From Colletotrichum lupini (taxonomy: Eukaryota; Ascomycota; Sordariomycetes; Glomerellales; Glomerellaceae), in the NCBI RefSeq assembly GCF_023278565.1, contig NC_064672.1:1302001-1366000 (forward strand): a DNA stretch of 64,000 bases, written 5' to 3'. Made by a program: the position numbers and the translations under genes. Below, piece by piece: positions 9,563 through 22,592 of the stretch; the first letter of the stretch is position 1, and each line of letters starts with the position of its first letter. The notes beneath the pieces were generated by a model that searched no databases, was not told the origin of the DNA, and saw nothing but the letters and a program-made list of their open reading frames with translations.

Positions 9563-12500
9563 GACGTTTTTCAACACCCTGAATGGGAAACCACACCAGT
9601 CCTATATCAACACTTACATGACTGGTGTATGGAATGAACGACATGAAGATCAAGAAGGGCGGCACCATTCGAATTCGGTTTTCTCTTATTTCTTTTTTTT
9701 TTCTTATTGCGCGTGGACGAAGTAATGAACGACGAAACAACAATGAGCAACGAGCATGACATGAAGAGATGGGAGCAACGAAACAAATGTAATGCCTCAA
9801 TACGAAATACGACACGAAATTCCTACGACACACACGCCCTACTCAAACAGAACCTTAGATTATATCTTTTTATCACGAAGAAAGAGAATTTTGCAATTGC
9901 CTCTCGGCCTTTGAGTGTCCATACTGAGTACACAAAAGTGAAAGAAAAAAGTGCCTGCCAAGCGAATAAATGCCAAGCCTCTCGCTCTCTCATCTCAAGT
10001 CGTCAAAACGTTCATCTGTCCTCTGATCATAACGATCTGGCTGATATTCCAAGCGACCATGGTAATAATTCAGACGAAATGAGCCCGCCAAGACACGGTG
10101 ACCATTCGGACCCCGTTGAATCATGTACATAATAGGTGAACAGATGAAATATGCAATACACACATCCGGTATCCCACAAAAAACTGTTGGACAGCCAGCT
10201 GAAGAATGCAGGGTCTGCATTTCGCAGCGGTCATAAATCAGCCGAGCCTCGTGTGCACCTCACCTGCAGGAGGGCGAGACAGCTAAGCATCCCAAGCCTC
10301 GAGGTAGCTCAAGCAACGAGCTCGGGGCGTGCAAGCAAGGAAAACACGGCACATGCATTTTTATGATCCACCACCCCCTCCATCATTGATCAAGCGGGAG
10401 AGCAGCCCAGCAGCAGATTGACAAGAAAATCCCAGGGGGGCGGATGGGTTTCTCTTTGGCAGGGCCACGGATGACGCGTCACCCATCCACGTAACACGGG
10501 CCCCCGGCTTCTCTAGCTCTTGGGGGGCAGCGAGGGGTACGAAGTGCGAATGAACGGGAAGAGAAAAAAGATTGGGGGCCGGAAGGCTAAGCTTTTTGGT
10601 CGCCACAATGCTTATTGCAACTGCTGGTTAGAATCAGGCTGCCGGCGGACAAAGTCTTGGTCTAGGTCTCTTGTGCAGAGAAACGATCAGCTTGATCAGC
10701 CAGATCTGTATTGATCTTGAAGTTGCAAAGATGGTGTCGAGATGCCGGTGCCTACTGTGTACGGAGTACTGCCACATAGACATAGCATCCAAACTCCGTA
10801 CGGCGACTTGCGCGCACTGACTGCCAACACTGTGCTTACTTTGGTATATACGGGGATCGAGCTTCCACATTCATGCCGGTTTTCGAGATTCAGAAAATCG
10901 TCCTGGATGTGGAGTGGAAGGCGAGATTTCGACTTCTCAGGAAGGTCATCAACTTGGCTTGCGATGTTGCTGCATCGCGTCAGAGCAGCAGGCATATTAT
11001 TGTATCAAGAGCCACGTTAGGTAAACTGCCTTGGCCTTGTAAGTCGAAGAAGGGCCAGCGGTCACAAACCGCCATGGATGCAAGGTCTCGTTGATGTCTG
11101 TTCTTGCCAAGTCTCTTACCAGCTGATGCGTGATCCTCACTGCTCGGAAGTCGGCACAGCTGGCTCAGGTACGATGCCTTTCAGCTCGGTAGGGCATTGA
11201 CTGACAGTGCACCAGAGATGACATCCCGTGTTGGGGCGAGGATATAAGACGAAATTCTAGTAGCAAGGTATTCGCGTAACCGTCATGCTTTTTTACCAAA
11301 TCCGCGTTTGGGCGGATGTTGTAATAAAGGCCCTGCTACTTGTCCCAAGACTGATTTGGTCTGAACCAAGTCCGCTGTGCTGGCACCTTGCTGCTCTGCC
11401 AACATCAGTGGATGCAGTCAGCTTAGAAGCATGACTGCTGTGGCCGTGTCTGTCCGCGAGGATTTGCCAAGCGTGATCATCGTTGGCTGTTTCTATGACG
11501 GGTGTCCATGAAGTCGACTCTGAGATCTTTACACCGGCAAGTCTTCGACATTGAGAGAAGCTACTGCTGCTTCTCCTTGCTATGTCAGCCGGCTGGCCAA
11601 GCCCTCAAAGCCACGTGCCTCTTACGAAGCACCCTACGCAACAGACAGCAGGTGCTTTGGCACCACCGTATCAGAGATCGTTGCCGGAGTTTAGTGGGGT
11701 TTGCTGTGTCTTTCGAATGGATGGTGGTGGCTGTGAAGGTGCCAGCGCACGAATTTCGCGTGGAAGCGCGCGCGCATGAAGCATGGTGTGGAGGATGACT
11801 CGGGATTCGGCTGGGAAGTAATATCAATCGGCGACAGGCCAGCCTCCGTGCCCGTCCCCGCAATTCAGAGTTGGGGAAGCAACGTCGGAAAGGCTAATGT
11901 AGAGCAGCATTTGACTTGAATATTACTGCGAGGCAGAAATGCCAAGCTCGAAGACCATGAGTCGGGCCATTAAATCGCAAGGCTGTGTGTGTGGCAATGG
12001 GCACATGAATTCTTTTCGGCTGAGTAAAAGGCCAAGACTGACGATGCTTGGCAACGAGGCTTTGATGATGGTGAGGACCGCAGTAAAGCGGCAGCGAAGT
12101 TTATCGATAAAGAATCATGGCGATAAGGGGACCAACGTAAGGGGATTCCTGGCCCCATGTCCGGTCAAGGTTCGAAATGGCATTCAGCGATGGATTGGGG
12201 GGTCCGTAGATCGGTGCAGGGGACTCCGAAAGCGAATGGACAGGGCGGACCCCGCCACCCTCAGCAAGCCAAGGCAAGGCGTTTCGCAGGGCAACCGAAA
12301 ACAGCATTTGGCCAGAGAGTAGACTCTGGAGCTTGTTTGTCACCGTCGTTGTCGTTTTGGGTGTAAGATGGAACTCTGGGCGCCCTACCTATCTGAGCCC
12401 GAGGTTGTATGGATGCTCTCCGTATTGTGACCGAAATAACTCGGAGGGTTGAATCGAAGCAAAACTCTTCAGACGAGCACAGCACTTTGGGTCCCGTTTG

Positions 12501-15369
12501 ACGTTTGGGACAAAGTCGAGGGCGGCGAAAATGGGCCAGCAACTGGGGCTCTGCTACGAATACAGTAGTGCGAGCGTGGTATTGGCACGATTGGGTAGCG
12601 AGTGCCATGGTGAATAGTGGGCTGGAGCTCGAGCTGTTTGTCGCATATCGTCTGGTTCCCTGAGCCGAAAGTCAAGACGAATTCCCTGAGAGTGGGACGG
12701 CTTCGTGCCGAGACGAGGAATTGTGGAAAGGCAGTGTCAAGCCAAGACTGAGCTTGATCATTTTTGACTCCAAGGTTTGGAAGGTTGCTGAGGCAATGCG
12801 AGGCGGGCGCGCAGCATTGGGTTCGAACAAGATGAGTGTGGGTGACCAACGGGCAACGATAGTGTTTGCATTTTTGATAGGGGCTGTCTAGCGAATGTAT
12901 CGATAACGATGGTCTCTCTTCTTTTCGATGCGAGGAGCCGTGTAGCATGTGGATTGTGTTCCTGGTGACGAGGGAATGGAAAGTTGACAGCAGACGATGA
13001 CGGAAAGCATGGGAGCTATCGGTAGCGTGATGGATAGCAGGTACGTGTCCCTCGGAACCTTCGTACTTGGGGAAATGGAAGGCGCTCCTACTGGCGGAGA
13101 TGTGGGAGGGAAGGAGTGAGCGAGTTCACAAGTGACATTGTGCAAGAGCAACTCAGGGAGGGAGGGATCCAGGGAAAGCTCCTTAGCTCACTGCTCAAGA
13201 GGGTAAGTGGGCGGGCGCCGAACAGGAAACAGCGGAGAAAGATGAGAAGCAACGCCAGACAACACAGCCACGCTTGGCATCCTAGCAAGCTCCTCATTGG
13301 GCGCCGCCAACATCACCCCAACCTCACCCCTTGGCTTTGGAAAGACTGAAACCTGTTCGCTACTGGCTAACCCGTTGTATGACGTTTGGGAGGGCCTTTC
13401 CCTCCCCTAGTAAAGTGGTTTTCACTGCAAAAAGGCCCATGGTTACTCAAAGCTTCTCCTTCCGGCGGTGTTTTAGTGAGGTAGATCCGTACAATGCTGT
13501 CATACCGGGGTAATCAGCAATTGTCTTGAGTGCCGGTAAAGCTGGATTCAGCAGCCATTGACAAGCTGAACAGTGCTAGTGTAGTGTAGTGTATCCGTAT
13601 ACCGACGTCGTTGAGTGGGTTTTCAATGGGTTGATATGCAAAATGTTGGTTTGGATATGTACCTTTTTGCATGTACCTTGCACTAACACGGCGTGCACCG
13701 TTCGTCCTTGCATGTATCCGGGAGGCCGCCCATGCATCCAGAAGTGTCATTCCTCGTTCCCGTCACTCCCTCTCGGCACCACAATCACACCAAGCACCAC
13801 CACTTTCGCAGCAGAGACTCAGAGCGTCTGTTTCGTCCCGTCCTGTTTCTCTCTTCTTTGGGTACCACGGCATCCGTCCCACGTTCTCCATAGTAGCCTG
13901 ACAGGAAAAGGGGGCTGTGTTCGTTTCTTGTTCAACCCTTCTCCCCAGCCAAGACTCATTTGCCATCGCTTGAACTTCTTGGAACACGGCTTTGGACAAC
14001 ATATTGCTGCCGTTGCTACTTTTTCGGTAACAAATTACAAGCACTATCAATCACTATCAACCAGACACAGATTCGCCCGATACCAAGCCCGCCTCACCTT
14101 TTTTGCATCACCGCAGAGGCTACCAATTGGCCTTGCCCTTCCACACCATCTCTTTCTCAACGGTAAAGACACAGCAACACCCTTCCCCGTAGCCCGTCGT
14201 CGAGTCGCGTCGCTCTGCTTCAAGCCTCCTGCAGTCGTGCTGCAGCAGCATCCATCGCATCGTCACGCTCACTCGCACGTTCAATCCCAAGCACCCAAGG
14301 ACCCAATCCACTTGGACCCCCTCCGGTCGATACACCGTCCACATAGATTCCTCTGTACTTTGGACTTGGCAGCCCAACACTGCTTGCCATTGCCTTGTAT
14401 CTATTGGATCAAGCCGTCACTGAACCGTCCGCTACCTACCTTACCTTACTCCACTCTCTTTGCCGTCGGGCGGCGCAGGCACAGGGCCTCGAGCAGAAAT
14501 CTCATCCGGTCCGTTGCGACTATCACTATCGGAAATACCCACGCGCAAAAGCTTTGTCTGCAGCTTAGGACTGCCGGCCGTGATAACAAGGTAGGGGACA
14601 GAAAAGGCCAAGCAACTCATCAAGTCACTTATAGGCGACATCATGGTGTGTAAGTACATTGCAATTCTCATTCTCTCTGCTTGATCTCGGTACGGATTTA
14701 CCTTCTTATTCGCACTTTTACCACTTGACTTCTCTACCTGCCTTGTTGCCTCTCTGAGCACAAATATCTCCGTTTACCACCCACGTTTGTATTATTCTGC
14801 CTTGAAACCCGCTTTGTACTTTCTCCATTCGCACCTGCTTTACCTTATGGTTTACCTGCGTCTACCAAACCTACCTACCTTGCCGCACTTATTCCACTTT
14901 CCCACTCTTCCGCTACGACATTACCTTAGTGTAGCCCCAGCAAGCCCCGTTGGACTTTCTTTCCGCCCCATGTCCTAGGTTCTTAGGTAGAGAAGCTGCA
15001 TCCCTCCCCTGGACACCTTCACCTTGGCGCGCTAAGTCATTTCTACCACGGGGTGAAAGTCATTCACCATCTTTCCCTCCTCCAAGCCACACTCTGGCAT
15101 CGCAACCACCCACCACCCGCTACTCTTTTTCCATTCTTCCACTACACCTTTAGGATTCGGGCGCACAAATTATCAGGTCGCCCTATCCCGCGCGTGGATC
15201 GTCACTCCCTTGTCTCTTCCTTTTTCCATTCTCGCCTTTTTCTAGCACTCGCCGGACGCCTTACCCCCAAAATCCGATCCGGCTTCCCATCTGTCACATC
15301 CACGGACCGCGCGACAGGAAATTCTTCTTCTTCATACTGGTCAGGGCTCCGGCTAATTATGACGGCGCC
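9563..15369. other. 5.8-kb gene-free interval before VCX1, with probable long leader
   Basis: I find no protein family in any frame here. Composition splits in two. From about 10,350 to 13,250 the plus strand is relatively G-rich. From about 13,550 to 15,369 it is C/T/A-rich and G-poor, like a long 5' UTR reaching the exchanger ATG. A long open frame at 13,589-14,653 lies in the second part but has only low-complexity His/Pro/Ser/Arg-rich sequence, so I do not call it a gene. TACGGAGTAC at 10,760-10,769 and its reverse at 10,793-10,800 are part of a motif seen elsewhere in the window. Confidence 0.5.
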
Positions 15370-16917
15370 ATGTCCGACGATTCAGCCAACCAACATTTCC
15401 GCGGACAGGTCCGCTCCTGGGGCACAGCCAACAAGCCCAATGGCCGCGAAGGCGACGTGAACGAGAACTCGCCTCTTCTTTCAAATGGCAACCACTCGGG
15501 AACCCACGATAGCCACATTGTCAACGGCGACGGCGGCAACAAGACCCTGAAGTTCCTCTTCAACGCGACACAGACACCCGGCACCGACAGCCCCAATGCC
15601 GCCGTAAGATATTCATCGCACGCCTGGCATGTCACCAAGGTGTCGCTCCTCAGCAGTAAGTTCAATCATGCGATACAGCGTTACTATGCGCCGCCGTGTG
15701 CTAACAGACCGTTCTCTCTCAGACTATGTCAACTTCCTGCTTGTCATGGTGCCTATTGGCATTGTGGCCGGAAAGTTGCACTGGAGCCCAGTCGCCGTCT
15801 TCACCATTAATTTCTTCGCTATTATCCCCCTCGCTGCTGTTCTGTCCTTTGCCACTGAGCAAATTTCGATGAAGCTGGGCGAGGCCCTCGGAGGCCTGCT
15901 CAATGCTACCTTTGGAAACGCCGTCGAGCTGATTGTCAGCATTGTCGCCTTGAAGGAGGGTCAAATCGAGGTTGTCCAGTCGTCTATGCTGGGCTCCATT
16001 CTCTCTAACCTGCTGCTTGTCATGGGCATGTGCTTCTTCTTTGGTGGAATCGTCAACATGCGCGACAGAGTTACTGGCCAGGGCATGGAACAGAGCTTCG
16101 CCTCTGCTACGGCGCAGACCACTTGCTCGCTGATGACGCTGTCATCAGCATCGCTGGTCATCCCCGCCACGGTAAGCACTCCCGACAGGGGAAACCCCGC
16201 GCCTAATGACTAACAGTGCCCTCGTAGCTCTACTCGGTCCTCGACAAGGCCGAAAGCGCCGAGAAGGAGCACAGCATCTTGGTACTCTCCCGCGGCACAG
16301 CCATCATCCTGCTGTTGCTTTATGTCTTGTACCTCTGGTTCCAGCTGCGCACTCACCCCAACCTCTTCGATGCCGAGACCCAGCACCACCACGAGGAGGA
16401 GGTTGAGGAGCCGATCATGGGCCCTATTGCGGCGGCCGTCGTTCTCGTCGTTACCACTGTCCTCGTCGCCATCTGCGCCGATTACCTCGTCGAAAGCATC
16501 GATCCCATTGTCGAAACCGCCCACATCAGCAAGAATTTCATTGGTCTCATTCTTATCCCCATCGTCGGTAACGCGGCAGAGCACGTCACAGCCGTCGTTG
16601 TTGCTATCCGCAACAAGATGGACCTTGCTATGGGTGTTGCCATTGGCTCTAGCATCCAGATCGCCCTTCTCGTTACCCCGTTCTTGGTCATCCTCGGATG
16701 GGCTGTTCTCGACAAGCCCATGACTCTCCACTTTGAGACTTTCGAGACTGTCGCCTTCGCATTCTCCGTGCTGGTCGTTACGTACACTGTCCAGGACGGC
16801 AAGTCCAACTACTTGGAGGGCGCCATGTTGCTTGGCCTGTACATCATTATCGCCTTGGCCTTCTATGTCAGCCCTAGCGACGCTATCGATCGGGTGCTGT
16901 CCGTTGTTCAGGGTTGA
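15370..16917 (+). CDS. VCX1: Vacuolar Ca2+/H+ antiporter, CAX/VCX1 type
   Basis: Three exons (15370-15655, 15723-16171, 16228-16917) give 474 residues; both introns contain a CTAAC-like branch site. The two inverted CAX repeats are clear: the first with GNAVE at residues 160-164 and [16 protein letters not shown], the second with GNAAEH at 359-364 and [16 protein letters not shown]. The central cytosolic loop contains the His/acidic run HHHEEEVEE at about 298-306, as in other CAX proteins. About eleven membrane segments are expected. The protein exchanges cytosolic Ca2+ for vacuolar H+, restoring calcium after signalling. The hydrophilic N-terminal ~90 residues may be regulatory. An ATG at 15,359 is out of frame, so 15,370 is the start. 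The gene ends convergently with UTP14. Confidence 0.93.
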
Positions 16918-17532
16918 GGTAACTAAGCGCTGGAAATGCCAAAAGTTACAAAAAAGCAATTCGCAAGGCGCTGTCCACCCGACTGCCTTGTATACGTCAG
17001 CAAACAACCCAAGCCTACCACCATGTTGAGTAGGCGTCTTGGCGCTGTGTCGATTACGGGACAATACCCAACAGTCACATCGAGCCCACAGACACCGAGT
17101 GACTGAACAATCTATCTTTGGGGATGATGCGCCCCCGGTGCGCATTTCCCTTGTGTACGTAGTCCGAACTGTATTATATTCCCTTGGTGTGGCTTTTTTC
17201 GTTTGTGAGGCCAAGGTTTTAGGTCTCTCCGCAGAAACGGAGAAAATTGAACGGAGCAAAGGAACAGAGAAAGAAAGAAAAAATCATTGGTTCGCAAGGT
17301 CCGTAATCGCTAGTCTTTGTTCCGAATAAGAGAGAATATATACCACTATTGTCTGAAGAACCAAGAATTGCACTTTTTTGTATTTGCCTTTGACGCCTTG
17401 AACTATGACCCTGGAGATAGAGAGTGCCGTGACATGATCTATCTGGGGTAGTAGCATGTAATAATAAGAAAATAGGTTGTCTCAACACCCAGTGTCCCAC
17501 CCCTCTGCTTTTCTAGTCCCCGAAAAACCTCT
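16918..17532. other. Convergent intergenic, VCX1 / UTP14
   Basis: The 615 bp lie between two stop codons facing each other and should contain both 3' UTRs. No gene or clear terminator signal can be read beyond AT-rich stretches. Confidence 0.6.
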
Positions 17533-20490
17533 TTACATTGTCGGTCTGGACATGGGAGCAATGATACCCTGCTTCTTGAGCACGCGCGGCTTGACCGCCG
17601 CCTGGTGAGATTCCTTGGTGACCCATTCCGGACCCATGGGCAGGCGGATCGAGCGCTCGTACTGCTCCTTGGACTCGAACTGGTGAGGGAGCTGTGTTGC
17701 GAGGTACTTGCCGTTCTATGAAACGATATTAGGAATGAATTTTCACTTTGAGAGATGGAAGTATCGAAACAAGAGATGAGGGAAAGGAGAGAGATGCCAC
17801 AGATAGTCTGGAAATAAGGGGGGGGGGGGGAATGCATACCTTTTTAACGCGCTTCTCGCTGATGATAACCCTCTCCAACTTGGCATCCTTGCGGTTCGCC
17901 TTCTTGACGCCCTCGACCTTTGTAACGAACCGGCCCTGCTGGCGCTTCTTCTCGCGCGCGCTCACGCCGTCGCCGACCCAGCCGCCCCAGCCGGGGAGCG
18001 TGTTGTCGACAATCTTGTCGTCGTCTGCGGTCTGGATGGCTTCCTTTTCGCGCGCGAAGTCGACGACGACGTCGTCGCCCGCGAAGGCTTTGTCCATCTG
18101 GGAGATGTCGCGGATGGCGAGGGGCAGGTGGGATTCCGGGGAGTCGGAATCGGAGTCTTCGGAGGAGGTGTCGGCTGCTGCTGCTGCTGATGTTGTCGTC
18201 TTGTTTGCTTTTGACTTTGATTTGGGCTTGGAGGAGGAGGCCGTGATGACGAGGGAGTTGTCTAGGTCCTCTACGCGCGCGCCGCTGGATTTGCCGCCCG
18301 TCTTTGCGGATTTCTTGCGCGGGCCCGAGGACCAGGCTGAGCCCGTCGTCGAGGGCTCGGCTGTAAGGGAGTAGCCCGTGTTGACGGCGCTGTTGTTGGG
18401 CGCATCGTCTCCGTCGTCCACGTCAACGTCGTCACCCCGGGCGGCGGCGGCGGCAGCCTTCTTTTGCTTCCTCGACAGCGCCGGGGCCGAGATGGCGGGC
18501 TGCGCGGCGCTGCCGTACTTCTTGCGCCCCACCTCCGTGACCTCGTCTTCCTCCTCGTCATCGCTGCCGCCCGAGTCCAGGTCCCGACGGATCTGCGCAA
18601 TGAGCTCGTCGTTTGCCTTCTTCTGCTGCGCCTCGGCCTTTTGCATGAACTTCATCTTCATCAGGTCGGACTTGGGGCCGTCGTCCTCTTCGTCGTCGAT
18701 GCTCTCGAGCTGTTTCAGGAGTCTCCTATTCTCCTTTCCGCTGCGGCGGCCGGTGCCCTCCCCGTCTTCGGATCCGTCCTCGCTGTCGCTGTCCTCTTCC
18801 TCCTCCTCCTCATCAGAATCACCCGTCCGGCCCTCCTTGCGCCGCCTCAGCTCCTCCTCGCGGCGCGCCATGTCGTGCAGACCTGCGCGGTACTCATCGT
18901 CCCAGACGGCGCGCTTGTTGGACGACCCCAGCTTGGCCCACTTGGAGTCTCTGTGTCTCGCGCCGACGCGTTCCAGCACCCGCGCGCGGTCCTGGGCATC
19001 CCGCTCGGCCTCGGAGTCGACCTCGACGTCGCCGTTCTCGGCCATGGCCTCCTTGAGCTTCGCCGCCTCGCGCTCCTTCTCCTTGCGGTGGACGCGGTGG
19101 TACGCCTTGGACTTGATCTTCTTGATGCGCGCCGCGCGCTTCGTCTCGCGCGAGGCGAGCTCCCTCTCGCGCCGGCGCTGGTGGATCATGTCCTGCAGCT
19201 CCTCCTTTGACATGCCCTCCTCCCTCTCGGCCTTCGCGCGCGCGTTCTCCTCCTGCTTGTTCATCGCCAGACCAGACGCCTGCATGATGTTGAGGATCGT
19301 CTGCTCGAGCTCATTGCCCGTCGAGTTCTTGGCCGTGATGGCCTGCAACTCGCGGTTGTCGAGCCCCTCGTCGGCGGCGTTCTGCGGGAGCGGGAAGACG
19401 AGGTGGTCGGCGCGGCGGTTCTGCTTCACCGTTTCCTGCCACCGGCCGATGGTCTCGCTCGTCTTCTCGTAGGCCGCCGCGCGCGCGAGGCGGTCTTGCT
19501 GGCGCTTGTACAGGGGCACCTCGAGCTTCTTGCCCGCGCCGGGGCGGGACGCTTCTTTTTCTTCTTTGGCCATGAGCTTGACGGATTTCCGCATCTGCGC
19601 GTCCTTGACGCCGGACAGGCCGAGGTCCTTGAAGCTGATCTTTTGCTTTTGCTTTGTGGGGGCGGCATCCTGGTCTTCGTCGTCACCACCAAAATTGGCG
19701 ATGAACTTTTGGAGATCGCCGAGTTTGGAGGGGTCCGCTTCCTGGTCGTCTTCGTCCTCGTCTGAGGAGGGCGGGCTCTCGGCCTCGGAGTCTGAGGCGT
19801 CCGAGTCGTCTTGGCCGTCCTGGTCTGCCATGGACTCGTCGGACTCGTACTCGTCGAGGGCTTGGGCCAGGTCTATCGCGTCCTCGCCAAGGGACTCATC
19901 GTCATCTTCGTCGTCTTCCTCTTCTGAATCGTCCTGTGTAATCTCAGTCAGCTGTGGAAGCTCTCTCGTGGGCATATCAAAACGCTTTGTTCGCCACCCA
20001 CCTGGTTCTTCTTCTTGCCCTTGCTACCGCTGAATGCGTAACCCTGGAAATCCTCGTGATCGCTATCGCCAAAGGCCTCGTCACTGTCGAGCTCCGAATC
20101 CTCGTCTTCGTTGACGCCGTAGTGCCACTCGTTTCCGTCGCTGTCACTCTGGTACTCGTCGGAGTCACCGCCTGCGCCGCCAGCAGATGGCTTGGCCTTC
20201 TTTCGCCTGGGCTGGTCGTCGTCCTCGTCTTCGTCGTCCTCTCCATCTTCGTCGTCATCGTCGTCGGCGGCGCGGCGCTTTTTCCTAGCCTCCGGTGCGG
20301 CTTCGATCTCGCGGAAGCGTGGAGTGCGCTTCTCCTTGGGCGCGTACAGCTCGGAAGCGGTGGTGAAGGCGTCGAGGGCCTTGACTTGGGCCTTGTTCTT
20401 CGACTTGCGGAAGGTCTTTGCCGCCGGCTTGCTGGAGAGCAGAGGTCGGCCGTGGGCTTGCCGCCCATGGGATTGCCTTCCTGGGGGCAT
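17533..20490 (-). CDS. UTP14: U3 snoRNP / SSU processome factor Utp14
   Basis: Three exons on the minus strand (20490-20002, 19951-17840, 17715-17533) join in phase 0 to 927 residues. The N-terminal half is very acidic with Asp/Glu/Ser tracts, and the middle is Arg/Lys/Glu-rich and probably helical. The C-terminus carries the Utp14 signature: LPGWGGWVGDG, then RVIISEKRVKKNGKYLATQLPHQFES, EQYERSIRLPMGPEWV and IIAPMSRPTM at the very end. Utp14 activates the DEAH helicase Dhr1 that unwinds U3 snoRNA from pre-18S rRNA in the nucleolus. The last exon is needed for the conserved end; without it the frame runs into unrelated residues at CIPPPPL. The 124-bp last intron has a 13-base G run on the plus strand (17,818-17,830) close to its donor. 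Confidence 0.94.
17818..17830. repeat. 13-bp G/C homopolymer in the UTP14 intron
   Basis: Thirteen consecutive G on the plus strand, read as C on the transcribed UTP14 strand, start nine bases inside the last intron, just after donor GTATGC. It is the longest G run I noticed in the window and a likely site of length polymorphism. Confidence 0.85.
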
Positions 20491-21041
20491 CTTGTGTGTA
20501 CAAAGTAGACGAAAATTAGGTGTTCACTTTGGTTGCGAAAGAGGTGACGCCGAAACAAAAGTTGAAAAGTCGTCGACCGTGTCCCGCCTCAGCTCGGATT
20601 GCAGCGCACACACACAGTTCGTGGTTCCCCAAAGCAGCGAGCATGGGCAACTTTTTCAAATTCTGCCATGGTGGGCGCAAGGCGGTGAGCCAGAAATTTA
20701 CAGCGGGGCACACATCGAAGACCCGGACCCCTGCTCGATTCTCAAAGTGTCGGATTCCAGTGGTCTCCAGTTTTCTGTTCCGCGCCGCTGCCCACCGGCG
20801 TCCACTGACCGTCTAGGCCGACTCCAGAGTCCAGGGGACCTTTGCGCGATCGAACGAGTGGGCCCACTTTCCACACTGATCAAGCCGAAGGGACCCGGAA
20901 CTGACCAGCCAGGGAAGTCCGACCACTGGGCTGCCCTGGATTTCCAAAATAATTTATTCTATGATTCATTTATATCTACAACGTCCACACCTCCACCTCC
21001 AATTGCACTCTGGAAACACCGCAAACACCACTACCACCACC
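20491..21041. promoter_or_regulatory. Divergent promoter region UTP14 / COX15
   Basis: The 551 bp separate two head-to-head start codons and hold no supportable gene. The interval joins a ribosome-biogenesis gene with a respiratory-assembly gene. The 60 bp before the COX15 ATG are C/A-rich (ACCACCACC), a favourable leader context. Confidence 0.55.
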
Positions 21042-22592
21042 ATGGCGTCGTTCGCACCAGGCCTGCGGAGGCTCGCCGTGAGGGCATCACCCTCGCTCTT
21101 CGTGTGCCGCCAATGCCAGCGCCCACAGCCGCAATGGCGCTCGTCCCCGTCCCGCGTCCTCGACACCATCGTACGATCCCAGCAGCAGACCCGGAGCTTC
21201 ACCCAGACCAAGGCGCCGCTCAACTTCAGCAGCAACGCCGTCATCGCAGACAAGCCGTCCGCCTCGATCGCAGCGCAGGCTGTGGCCAAGGCCAAGAAGG
21301 CCACCAAGAAAAGGGCGTGGCCTGAGACGAACTCCAAGTCTGTGGGATACTGGCTCGTCGGCAGCGCCGTCAGCGTCTTTGGCATCGTCGTCTGGGGTGG
21401 CCTCACACGACTGACTGAATCTGGGTAACGATAATTCTCCCTCCTATTCTTGGACTGCTTCCCAGGGACACAGCAGCTAACCCCTTTCCAATGCAGCTTG
21501 AGCATCACCGAATGGCGTCCCGTAACCGGCTCCATGCCCCCGATGAACCAGGAAGACTGGGAATCCGAGTTCGAAAAGTACCGCGCCTCCCCCGAATTCA
21601 AGCTCCTCAACCCGCACATGGACCTGGCCGAGTTCAAAAAGATTTACTTCATGGAGTGGTCCCACCGCCTCTGGGGCCGCTTCATCGGAATGTCCTTTGT
21701 CCTGCCCACCCTCTACTTCATCGCCCGCCGCCGCGTCACCCCCAAGATGGCCGTCAACCTCTGCGGCATCTCCTGCCTCATCGCCTTCCAGGGCTTCATC
21801 GGCTGGTGGATGGTGAAATCCGGCCTCAAGGACGACCTCTTCGCCCCCGGCTCCCACCCGCGCGTCTCCCAGTACCGCCTGACCGCCCACCTCGCCACGG
21901 CCTTCGTCTGCTACTCCTGGATGCTCCTCTCCGCCCTCACCGTCTTCCGCACCCGCCGCCTGCTCGCCGACCCCGCCGCCGCCAACAAGGCCCTCGCCGC
22001 CCTCCGCAACCCGGCCATCAAGACCTTCCGCCGCCTCTCCTTCGCCCTCGTCGCCCTCGTCTTCACCACCGCCATGTCCGGCGCCCTCGTCGCCGGCCTC
22101 GACGCAGGCCTCATCTACAACGAGTTCCCCTACATGGGCCTGGGCCTGACCCCGCCCTCGGGCGAGCTCTGGGACAAGTTCTACTCTCGCAAGGAGGACG
22201 GCTCCGACCTCTGGTGGCGCAACATGCTCGAGAACCCTAGCACCGTCCAGCTCGACCACCGCATCCTCGCCATGACCACCCTCTGCTCCATCCTCTCCCT
22301 CTTCGCCTACTCCCGCACCCGCCGCGTCGCCGCCGCCCTCCCCGCCAACGTCAAGAAGGGCGTCCTCGGCACCGTCCACCTCGTCCTCATGCAGGCCGCC
22401 CTCGGCATCAGCACCCTCATCTACATCGTCCCCGTGCCCTTGGCCGCGGCGCACCAGGCCGGCGCCTTGGCGCTGCTCTCTGGTGCCTTGGTTCTCGGAC
22501 ACCGCCTGCGCGTGCCAAAGTCCACCCTGGCTATGATCCAGAAGCGGATGAAGGCCAAGGCGAAGGCTATCAAGTACAGCAGGCGTTCCTAG
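21042..22592 (+). CDS. COX15: Heme A synthase Cox15 (mitochondrial)
   Basis: Exons 21042-21424 and 21497-22592 (72-bp intron with a CTAACC branch site) give 492 residues. The first ~75 residues are rich in Arg/Ala/Ser/Gln with almost no acidic residues (RRLAVRASPSLFVCRQCQRPQ), as expected of a mitochondrial presequence. Family motifs include [50 protein letters not shown] and AAHQAGA. The four His in EWSHR, LTAHL, LDHR and AAHQ are the conserved heme-ligand histidines of the CtaA/Cox15 family. The enzyme oxidises the heme O methyl group to formyl, giving heme A for cytochrome c oxidase in the inner membrane. Codons are strikingly C-ending in the second exon. An antisense open frame of 375 codons is a by-product of this bias. 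Confidence 0.95.

Noticed and set aside
12815..12835. GGTTCGAA-like word resembling a tRNA B box (a similar one is at 34,273)
   Set aside because: The word is not followed by CC, and no cloverleaf arms or A box are present at the right distance at either site.
13589..14653. 354-codon plus-strand open frame before VCX1
   Set aside because: It lies in pyrimidine-rich leader-like DNA, is dominated by His, Pro, Ser, Arg and Leu, has no recognisable domain, and other frames in the same place are also open.
18378..19472. 364-codon plus-strand Ser-rich open frame
   Set aside because: It is antisense to the acidic, Lys-rich UTP14 coding region, and its Ser/Leu runs mirror Asp/Glu/Arg codons.
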